Below, one piece after another: positions 1 through 5,691 of a DNA stretch of 8,915 nt (position 1 is its first letter; every line of letters begins with the position of its first letter). The stretch is from an uncultured Methanobrevibacter sp. (GTDB lineage: Archaea > Methanobacteriota > Methanobacteria > Methanobacteriales > Methanobacteriaceae): NCBI GenBank assembly GCA_902795935.1, contig CADBMS010000191.1:1-8915 (forward strand), in the 5' to 3' direction. The translations under genes and the position numbers were made by a program. Below the pieces are notes generated by a model. It was given only the letters and a program-made list of their open reading frames with translations, was not told the origin of the DNA and did not search any database.

Positions 1-330
1 GATATAAGTAATCCTGGAATACTCGGCACATTAGGTATGTTACTGGAAACATCAAATGTTGGAGCAACTGTGGAATTAACTAAAATACCAAAAAATAAAA
101 ATATAAGTTGGGAAGATTGGTTAAGAGTATATCCTGGGGCAGGGTTCGTGTTAACTATACCTCCAGAATGTGAAGAAGAATGCATATCATTGTTAAATGA
201 GGTTAAAATGGATAGTTCAGTTGTAGGGGAAGTCATTTCTGAAAAAAAATTATATATAACTCATAAAAATAGTAAAAAAATATTATTTGATTTTAAAAAA
301 AGAGGAATAGTTGGTATAAGAGAAGAATAA
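1..330 (+). CDS. mmp2: Methanogenesis marker protein 2 (AIR synthase-like), 3' end only
   Basis: This is the last 109 residues of a protein whose start lies before the window; the frame is open from base 1 and ends at TAA 328-330. It opens with DISNPGILGTLGMLLETS, followed by VGATVELTKIP, a WEDWLRVYPGAGFVLT block and a GEV(I)-type C-terminal strand. This is the C-terminal ATP-binding half of the AIR synthase/PurM-like fold (PurM, SelD, ThiL, HypE) in the version I recognise as methanogenesis marker protein 2, a family usually a little over 300 residues long. Its substrate is not known; PurM-like enzymes generally activate a carbonyl or similar oxygen with ATP. It lies 125 bases before MMP3 on the same strand, so it may be read with the MMP genes or end separately. 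The family assignment rests on the C-terminal third only. Confidence 0.82.
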   Translation, partial: DISNPGILGTLGMLLETSNVGATVELTKIPKNKNISWEDWLRVYPGAGFVLTIPPECEEECISLLNEVKMDSSVVGEVISEKKLYITHKNSKKILFDFKKRGIVGIREE

Positions 331-398
331 TGGATTTTTGTTCGAAAAATTTTCAGAAAAAAAGAATAATACTAATATCTTTTAATAATAAAATTAAT

Positions 399-433
399 AT
401 GTTAAATTAATTTAATATTCTAAATTTTATATA
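399..433 (+). promoter_or_regulatory. Possible promoter and palindrome upstream of MMP3
   Basis: The 125-base gap between MMP2 and MMP3 is almost pure A/T. It holds a perfect 14-base palindrome TTAAATTAATTTAA at 402-415, two TATA-box-like words, TTTAATAT at 411-418 and TTTATATA at 426-433, and no strong terminator. With the usual archaeal distance of about 25 bases from TATA box to transcript start, the 411-418 box would start the transcript near 440, just ahead of the Shine-Dalgarno GAGGG at 444-448. The box at 426-433 would start it at the start codon itself and exclude that Shine-Dalgarno. The palindrome overlapping the first box could be an operator, but such palindromes arise easily in DNA this AT-rich. 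Confidence 0.35.
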
Positions 434-455
434 AAAAAATAAAGAGGGTACTGTG

Positions 456-1988
456 ATGTTAATAGGGGTCAACGGCCAAGAAGTAGAACTAGAAAATGGT
501 TCTACAATAAAAGATGCCATAATAGCAGCGAATGCACCTTATCAGGAAGGTACAATTCTGACCATAATACATGGAACTGAGGAATTTGAAAGTCACGTCG
601 ATAAATATAAAATTAAAACAAATCAAGGTAGTATAATTTTACAAACAATTGAAAATTCAGATTCTAAAGAGATTATAAACTTATGGAAAAACAGATATAA
701 AGAATTTGCAAACACTGCCATTCGATGGATATCCTCTGATGAATTAGCTATAGGTCCTATAAGTACTGATTTTGAACCAACAATGGAAGAATACCAATAC
801 AAAGAAGGAGATGTAGTTTTAAGTTTAGCAGGATTTTCAAAAGACTCAACACATATAATACTAGTTAAAGAAGATCATAAAGCAATATATGGTGTTCCAA
901 AACATAATAAAGGAATATTTGCAACAATTGTCGGTGGAAAACGAACTTTAGAAAAATTAACCAATAGGGATATAATAAAATCAATCGAACCTATGACTGA
1001 AAGAAGTAGTTTAACTAAAAGTAAAACAATCACTGATATTAACACTAAACTTGAAGATGGTAACCAGATATACACATATGCAGTAATAGAACCTCTTAAA
1101 GAATCACCAGAATCTGCAGATCATTTATTAGCTTTAACAAGAAACAATAAAATTGATGTAAGTTATGATACAAACACATTTTTAGGATTCTATGAACTGA
1201 ATGGATTAGAAAAAGCACCAGAATTAATAGATCAAAGAAAAAGAGGAACTGTAACCATAAGAAATACTGGATTTGGTAAAGGAAATGTTTATATTTATAG
1301 GGAAGACCGTGTTTCAACACCAAACCATACGGTTGTGGCTAATATAACTAAGGGAATGGAATTAATAGATATTGCAAAAGAAGGCGATCAAATCACTATT
1401 GAAACCAATCCTGAAAGAATAATGACTCTTGGTTTGATGCAAAAAGAAGCTGAAGTTTTATTAAAAAAACATAGTATCAAACATATACGTGATGGTTTAA
1501 CTGATGATGATGCATTAATTGTTGAACAAAACCCAAGATTTACAATGAATATTATTCAGGAAAAACAAGTAAAAACACTGGGAATAAAACCTGATAAATT
1601 GATAGAAATAGAGTTCACGGATAAAGCACCACGTTCTGTAAGATATTTCAAAAAAATAACTGGTTTGTTAGATGCTCCTTTAGGATCATTAAAAGTTTAT
1701 TTTGCAGTATCTGATATGGGATTAGTAATGTTTAATGGTGATGAATCAGAAGCTAAAGGTTTAAAACCTGAAAATAATCCTGAAACATATGTTGGCGGAA
1801 CTATTGGAATAACTAATATGTCTCGTAAAAATGTTGGATTAATAGGTATGCGATTTGATGATAATGATGAATATGGTCCAACAGGTGAAAAATTCAATGC
1901 AACAAATATTATTGGTCGAATAACCAAAGGTATTGAGAATTTGAAAAAATTAAAAGAGGGGGAACTAATTTATGTCACTGAAAAATGA
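456..1988 (+). CDS. mmp3: Methanogenesis marker protein 3 (UPF0288), Mcr activation complex component
   Basis: A cytosolic protein of 510 residues, the usual full length for methanogenesis marker protein 3. Members copurify with the complex that reductively activates methyl-coenzyme M reductase in Methanothermobacter. The N-terminus (1-65) looks like a small beta-grasp/ubiquitin-like domain (MLIGVNGQEVEL...). Other landmarks are IFATIVGGKRTL at 154-165, a G-F-G-K-G-N block at 272-297, and a cyclophilin-like C-terminal half ending in EYGPTGEKFNATNIIGRI at 472-489. It has no cysteine at all, so it cannot hold an iron-sulfur cluster through Cys; a scaffold or docking role is my inference. A GTG at 453 directly precedes the ATG at 456; GAGGG at 444-448 gives better spacing to the ATG, which I chose, but the two cannot be separated firmly. 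The end overlaps MMP6 by 17 bases. Confidence 0.93.
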   Translation: MLIGVNGQEVELENGSTIKDAIIAANAPYQEGTILTIIHGTEEFESHVDKYKIKTNQGSIILQTIENSDSKEIINLWKNRYKEFANTAIRWISSDELAIGPISTDFEPTMEEYQYKEGDVVLSLAGFSKDSTHIILVKEDHKAIYGVPKHNKGIFATIVGGKRTLEKLTNRDIIKSIEPMTERSSLTKSKTITDINTKLEDGNQIYTYAVIEPLKESPESADHLLALTRNNKIDVSYDTNTFLGFYELNGLEKAPELIDQRKRGTVTIRNTGFGKGNVYIYREDRVSTPNHTVVANITKGMELIDIAKEGDQITIETNPERIMTLGLMQKEAEVLLKKHSIKHIRDGLTDDDALIVEQNPRFTMNIIQEKQVKTLGIKPDKLIEIEFTDKAPRSVRYFKKITGLLDAPLGSLKVYFAVSDMGLVMFNGDESEAKGLKPENNPETYVGGTIGITNMSRKNVGLIGMRFDDNDEYGPTGEKFNATNIIGRITKGIENLKKLKEGELIYVTEK

Positions 1989-2424
1989 ATCTAAAGAAGA
2001 TTTGGATACAAAGATGATTATTCTTGGCCCTGCTTCAGGGGTAAGTTCATCTGAATTAGTACAAAAAATACACATGTTAAAACTTCCATTAACAATAAAA
2101 TCAACATGTTATGGTGCAATGGTTCATGGTGAACCAGATGTGGTAAAAAAAGCAGTTGAAGAAGCTAGAAATATGGATGAATTTAATATATTCATAAAAG
2201 ATAGGGGGTTTCCACCAGGAGATCCTAGACGATGTAGAGGTCATAGGGGTGCTGCTAGGGAAGGATTTCATCAATTAGAAAAAGAATTCAAATTGCTTGG
2301 TTATGTTGGTGAAGCATTAGCAAATCCTAAAGAAGTAAGTCTTGAAGAACCTCAAAAAATTCCAGTTAATGAATTTCATGAAATCGCAAAATCTATGGAT
2401 TTGAATGATGAAATAGATGAATAA
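1972..2424 (+). CDS. mmp6: Methanogenesis marker protein 6
   Basis: A 150-residue protein recognised as methanogenesis marker protein 6. After a variable, charged first 15 residues it has a small alpha/beta domain (MIILGPASGVSS at 15-26) that contains STCYGAM with C46. Next comes the most conserved-looking part, a basic Gly/Pro/Arg block at 77-107 (KDRGFPPGDPRRCRGHRGAA and onward) with C88, then an acidic tail ending DEIDE. The two cysteines and the Arg/His-rich block could bind a metal or a nucleotide; no function is established that I know of. The ATG at 1972 lies inside the end of MMP3 (17-base overlap in another frame), and its Shine-Dalgarno, AGAGGGGG, lies within MMP3 at about 1955-1962. 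This points to translational coupling of the two genes. Confidence 0.9.
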   Translation: MSLKNESKEDLDTKMIILGPASGVSSSELVQKIHMLKLPLTIKSTCYGAMVHGEPDVVKKAVEEARNMDEFNIFIKDRGFPPGDPRRCRGHRGAAREGFHQLEKEFKLLGYVGEALANPKEVSLEEPQKIPVNEFHEIAKSMDLNDEIDE

Positions 2425-2464
2425 TTATTATTAGAATATATGATTAATTATATGGAGGATTCAA

Positions 2465-2905
2465 ATGAAAATAGCAATGTTCCCACCTAATTCTTTAATA
2501 TTGGAAGATTTAATTGAAAGATCTGGTCATGAACCATTATCATTACAAAATCAAATTAAACAAAAAGTAATAGACCCTGAAATAGATTCGCCGCCATTTA
2601 ATATGACTGAAGAAGATCCAATTAAAGGATTAAAATATGCTGCAATCGAAGTACCCTCTGGTGTAAGAGGTAGGATGTCATTATTTGGTCCATTAATAGA
2701 TGTTGCAGAAGCAGCAATTATAATGGATGAATCACCTTTCGGTTTTGGTTGTATAGGCTGTGCTAGGAGTAATGAACTTTCCGTTTTTTATCTTAGAAAA
2801 AAAGGCATACCTACATTGGAATTAAAATATCCAACTAATCAAGATGAAACTAGAGATGTTGTAAATAAAATCACTACTTTTTTAAAACAACTTGGGGGAG
2901 CATAA
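2465..2905 (+). CDS. mmp5: Methanogenesis marker protein 5
   Basis: A 146-residue protein recognised as methanogenesis marker protein 5. It is soluble, with no membrane segment or signal peptide. Main landmarks are the N-terminal MKIAMFPPNSLILEDLIERS, the central SGVRGRMSLFGPLIDVAEAA at 65-84, and a conserved-looking Cys pair in FGCIGCARSNEL (C96 and C99), followed by a strand-helix end (GIPTLELKYP, 114-123). A C-x-x-C of this kind could bind metal or act in redox chemistry, but the biochemical role is unknown. The start is well marked: GGAGG at 2454-2458, six bases before the ATG. The 40-base gap after MMP6 shows no terminator. The stop codon shares its last base with the ATG of MMP15 (TAATG at 2903-2907), so the two are probably translated together and may work as partners. 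Confidence 0.9.
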   Translation: MKIAMFPPNSLILEDLIERSGHEPLSLQNQIKQKVIDPEIDSPPFNMTEEDPIKGLKYAAIEVPSGVRGRMSLFGPLIDVAEAAIIMDESPFGFGCIGCARSNELSVFYLRKKGIPTLELKYPTNQDETRDVVNKITTFLKQLGGA

Positions 2906-4143
2906 TGGTTAGAATAGCTCAAATTTCATGTGGAACAGAATATAGTGGAGTTCAAAAAGAAATAGTGAAAGCAGCATCAACTTTTGGTGCCGAAATAATT
3001 ATTCCTGTAACTGATATTGATCATATTGAAGATGCTTATAAAAAATTTGGATTTAATTGTGCAAGTTCTGGGATTAAATTAATGATTGCAAGAGCAATAT
3101 CTATTGTTGAAGGTAAAACTGATTGTGATGCTGTTTTTATAGCAACATGTTTTAGATGTGCTGAAGGAGCATTAGTTAGAAATGAAATTAGACGTTTTAT
3201 CCAGCAAAACACCAATCTTCCTGTTGTAACTTATTCATTCACTGAAAGAACAAAGGCTGATGAATTATTTATACGTATGGAAGCATTATCTACTGTTGTT
3301 GCTAGAAAAAATATTTTAGCAAGGGAAAAACAAGAAGGATTAACTTTAGGTGTAGATTCTGGTTCTACAACTACTAAAGTAGTCTTAATGGAAAATAATA
3401 AGGTTATTGGAACTGGGTGGTTACCCACAACGGATGTTTTAGAATCTGCTACAAATGGAATAAATGAAGCCATGAGGGGTACTGGTTATACTATGGATGA
3501 TATTGATGGTATGGGTGTAACTGGTTATGGTAGATTAACTATTGGTCATAAAATGAATGCAGAACTTATACAAGAAGAATTAAGTGTAAATTCTAAAGGT
3601 GCAGTATATCTTGCAGACTCTCAAAAAGGTGAAGCCACAGTTTTAGATATTGGTGGTATGGATAACAAAGTCATAACTGTAAATAATGGAATACCTGATA
3701 ACTTTACTATGGGTGGTATTTGTGCAGGTGCATCAGGTAGATTCTTAGAGTTAACTTCTAGACGTCTTGGTGTTGATATAACTGAATTAGGGCCATTAGC
3801 TGTTAAAGGAGATTATAGGTGTGCTACATTGAATAGTTATTGTATTGTGTTCGGTATGCAAGATTTAGTAACTTCACTAGCGGCTGGAAGTTCTAAACAA
3901 GATGTGGCTGCTGCTTCTTGTAGATCTGTAGCAGAACAAGTTTATGAACAACAATTACAAGAAATTGATGTGCGTGAACCATTAATTCAAGTAGGTGGAA
4001 CTTCTTTAATAGAAGGATTAGTTGAAGCTGTTAGTGATGTTTTAGGGGGGATTAATGTAATTGTTCCAGAGTATTCACAATATATTGGAGCTGTTGGTTC
4101 AGCATTATTAGTATCAGGTATGGGTAAACGTAATGAAGAATAA
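2905..4143 (+). CDS. mmp15: Methanogenesis marker protein 15, BadF/BadG/HgdC-type ATPase
   Basis: A 412-residue protein of two parts. Residues 145-405 form an ASKHA-fold ATPase of the BadF/BadG/BcrA/BcrD (2-hydroxyacyl-CoA dehydratase activator) type. It has the phosphate-1 loop LGVDSGSTTTKVV at 148-160, the phosphate-2 loop VLDIGGMDNKVI at 246-257 and an adenosine-type motif QVGGTSLIEGL at 362-372. GGICAGASGRFLE at 270-282 (C273) and C313 in YCIVFGMQDLV match the two cysteines that, in HgdC, hold a [4Fe-4S] cluster at the dimer interface. Residues 1-140 are an extension with five cysteines (C9, C52, C74, C82, C85), absent from stand-alone activators of about 260 residues. Family knowledge: these proteins use ATP to push electrons to very low potential. 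I infer an electron-activating role towards Mcr or its activation complex. GGGGGAG at 2894-2900 serves as Shine-Dalgarno, and the ATG overlaps the MMP5 stop. Confidence 0.92.
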   Translation: MVRIAQISCGTEYSGVQKEIVKAASTFGAEIIIPVTDIDHIEDAYKKFGFNCASSGIKLMIARAISIVEGKTDCDAVFIATCFRCAEGALVRNEIRRFIQQNTNLPVVTYSFTERTKADELFIRMEALSTVVARKNILAREKQEGLTLGVDSGSTTTKVVLMENNKVIGTGWLPTTDVLESATNGINEAMRGTGYTMDDIDGMGVTGYGRLTIGHKMNAELIQEELSVNSKGAVYLADSQKGEATVLDIGGMDNKVITVNNGIPDNFTMGGICAGASGRFLELTSRRLGVDITELGPLAVKGDYRCATLNSYCIVFGMQDLVTSLAAGSSKQDVAAASCRSVAEQVYEQQLQEIDVREPLIQVGGTSLIEGLVEAVSDVLGGINVIVPEYSQYIGAVGSALLVSGMGKRNEE

Positions 4144-4165
4144 AATTGTTTAAGGAGACTAAAGG

Positions 4166-4720
4166 ATGTCTGTAGAGTGTTATGATTCTAAAGGTGCCGA
4201 AGTTTATGATTTAATCATAAAACAAATTATTCAAGATCTTCAAATTACACGGGCTATTAAAGATATTAAAGCATTTATTGATCCTAGAGGTCCAGTTTGT
4301 ATAATTGCTATTAAACCAAACAAAGCTCAAAAACATATTTTATTTAATGATATTGGTAATTATAATGTAAAAAAAGAGGATAATCAAATTCAATTATTCG
4401 TATTGGATGAAAATTATTTACCTAATGTTTTAAATAAATTATGGGATTTAGAAGGTAGAGAAAAAATACAACAACCAGGTAGATATGAAATAATTATTAA
4501 CAATCCGACAATAGATTTGGATAATCTAGTTATAGATGATCCAAGTCAAAATCTTAGACGTAAATTGTATGATGCTATTTTTAGGATAATTCCTGAAGGA
4601 TTTAATGTCATTCAAGATATTTCTAATGATGATATTGTTGCAATTGTCAGTACTGATGAATTATTAAATGAAGATTGGATTAAAAAGGGCCATAATATGG
4701 TTAAAGAATTAGAAATATAA
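4166..4720 (+). CDS. mmp17: Methanogenesis marker protein 17, Mcr activation complex component
   Basis: A 184-residue soluble protein recognised as methanogenesis marker protein 17. Published work places this family in the component that reductively activates methyl-coenzyme M reductase, together with McrC, MMP7, MMP3 and the A2 ATPase. It has only two cysteines, C5 (MSVECYD) and C45 (DPRGPVCIIAIK at 39-50). Landmarks are WDLEGREKIQQPGRYEIIIN at 93-112 and an acidic C-terminal half with repeated Asp/Asn (IDLDNLVIDDP, ISNDDIVAIVSTDELL). If it carries a cluster, C5 and C45 are the only cysteine candidates. AAGGAG at 4151-4156 lies nine bases before the ATG. It follows MMP15 by 22 bases and precedes nifB by 32 bases, in the same orientation. 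Confidence 0.9.
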   Translation: MSVECYDSKGAEVYDLIIKQIIQDLQITRAIKDIKAFIDPRGPVCIIAIKPNKAQKHILFNDIGNYNVKKEDNQIQLFVLDENYLPNVLNKLWDLEGREKIQQPGRYEIIINNPTIDLDNLVIDDPSQNLRRKLYDAIFRIIPEGFNVIQDISNDDIVAIVSTDELLNEDWIKKGHNMVKELEI

Positions 4721-4722
4721 CA

Positions 4723-4729
4723 TTTTTTT
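4723..4729 (+). terminator. T7 tract between MMP17 and nifB, possible partial terminator
   Basis: Two bases after the MMP17 stop is a run of seven T residues, followed by ATTTAT. Archaeal RNA polymerase can terminate at T tracts without a hairpin, so some transcripts may end here. No stem-loop precedes it, and nifB starts only 24 bases later, so read-through is expected. If it works, it would lower nifB expression relative to the MMP genes. Confidence 0.25.
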
Positions 4730-4752
4730 ATTTATCTAAGGAAGTGATGAAT

Positions 4753-5619
4753 ATGAATAACAACCATCAAGAAAGATTTGCTCATGTAACTAAAGCCCAT
4801 CCATGCTTTAATGAAAAAATGCATGATAAAGTAGGAAGAATACACGTGCCTATAGCGCCTAGATGTAATATTCATTGTAATTTTTGCACAAGAGATATTA
4901 ATTCATGTGAAACAAGACCTGGTGTTTCTTCAAAAATTATGAATTCACAACAAGCAATAGAACATGTTGCTAAAACTATAAATGAAATGCCAATTTCTGT
5001 AATTGGAGTTGCAGGTCCTGGTGATGCTTTAGCTAATGAGGATACATTTGAATTCTTCAAACAAGCAGATAAAAAATTCCCAGATTTAATTAAATGTATG
5101 AGTACTAATGGATTATTACTAGCAGATAAAGCTGAAGAACTGGGTAAAATGAATATTAACACAATAACTGTCACTGTTAATGCTATTGATCCTGAAATCG
5201 GTAAACAAATATATTCTAACGTAGTTTATGAAGGTAAAGTCTATAAAGGTGAAGATGCATTTAATATATTATCTAATAATCAATTAAAAGGAATTGAAAA
5301 AGTAGTAGCAGAGGGTATTATTGTTAAAGTTAACAGTGTTTTGATTCCAGGTTTAAATGATAAACATATTGTAGATATTGCACATGAAGTTAAAAAAAGA
5401 GGTGCTTCATTAATGAATATTATTCCATTAATACCATTAGGTGCAATGAAAGATTATGAAAGACCAGATTGTGCTATGATGGAAAAAATTAGAGATGAAG
5501 TTGAAGAAATAATGCCCATATTCCGTGCATGCACTCAATGTAGGGCTGATGCTTTTGGTATACCTGGTAAACATGGACATGATAAACATTTGGGCATGAC
5601 TCCTGCAAGCCATTACTAA
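4753..5619 (+). CDS. nifB: FeMo-cofactor biosynthesis radical SAM protein NifB (stand-alone form)
   Basis: A 288-residue radical SAM enzyme. NifB fuses two [4Fe-4S] clusters, inserting a SAM-derived carbide and a sulfur, to give the [8Fe-9S-C] L-cluster (NifB-co). The N-terminus shows the NifB signature: HPCFNEKMHDKVGRIHVPIA at 16-35, then the SAM-cluster motif C38-x3-C42-x2-C45. Further family Cys/Gly motifs are C52 (NSCETRPGVS), GVAGPGD at 85-91, KCMSTNGLLL with C115, and ACTQCRADAFG with C260 and C263. It is the short archaeal form with no NifX/NafY-like domain; the last 15 residues carry several His (KHGHDKHLG). Start: AGGAAGTGAT just upstream is a strong Shine-Dalgarno, and the GTG at 4744 and ATG at 4747 lie within it, so I chose the ATG at 4753. 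No nitrogenase genes are in view; the MMP context suggests cluster supply for Mcr activation (inference). Confidence 0.95.
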   Translation: MNNNHQERFAHVTKAHPCFNEKMHDKVGRIHVPIAPRCNIHCNFCTRDINSCETRPGVSSKIMNSQQAIEHVAKTINEMPISVIGVAGPGDALANEDTFEFFKQADKKFPDLIKCMSTNGLLLADKAEELGKMNINTITVTVNAIDPEIGKQIYSNVVYEGKVYKGEDAFNILSNNQLKGIEKVVAEGIIVKVNSVLIPGLNDKHIVDIAHEVKKRGASLMNIIPLIPLGAMKDYERPDCAMMEKIRDEVEEIMPIFRACTQCRADAFGIPGKHGHDKHLGMTPASHY

Positions 5620-5647
5620 AACAATATTATCATGCCCTATTTTTTTT
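5592..5647 (+). terminator. Inverted repeat plus T8 tract at the end of the MMP-nifB operon
   Basis: GGGCATGA at 5592-5599, inside the last codons of nifB, is perfectly complementary to TCATGCCC at 5630-5637. A 30-base loop, mostly A/T after the stop codon, separates them, and TA then eight T residues at 5640-5647 follow. A stem followed by a T tract fits transcription termination. The long loop is unusual, and the T tract alone could suffice in archaea. It implies that mtnA, 45 bases on, has its own promoter, although I could not pick out a clear TATA box for it. Confidence 0.55.
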
Positions 5648-5691
5648 AATTAAAAATTTTTATTTTTTATTTATTAGTGGAGCTTATATTT

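Noticed and set aside
331..455. A hairpin terminator after MMP2
   Set aside because: Only a five-T run and weak A/T pairing (GAAAATTTTC) are present, so transcription may continue into MMP3.
875..1323. Two minus-strand open frames (875-1075, 1096-1323) within MMP3
   Set aside because: They are antisense to a clearly coding, family-matching protein, match nothing I recognise, and are rich in Leu/Ile/Val as expected for the reverse reading of AT-rich coding DNA.
1697..1927. Minus-strand open frame within the 3' part of MMP3
   Set aside because: Antisense shadow of the conserved MMP3 C-terminal domain, with no ribosome site or family resemblance.
3231..3473. Minus-strand open frame within MMP15
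   Set aside because: Antisense shadow of the ATPase domain, with no independent support.
2905..4143. MMP15 as an activator of a fermentative 2-hydroxyacyl-CoA dehydratase
   Set aside because: No dehydratase subunits are nearby, the protein has a methanogen-specific N-terminal extension, and the context is Mcr-related.
4872..5174. Minus-strand 100-codon open frame within nifB
   Set aside because: It lies opposite the NifB cluster motifs and has no recognisable domain.
4753..5619. nifB as evidence that this organism fixes nitrogen
   Set aside because: No nitrogenase structural or accessory gene is present here and the neighbours are methanogenesis genes, so nifB alone does not show nitrogen fixation.
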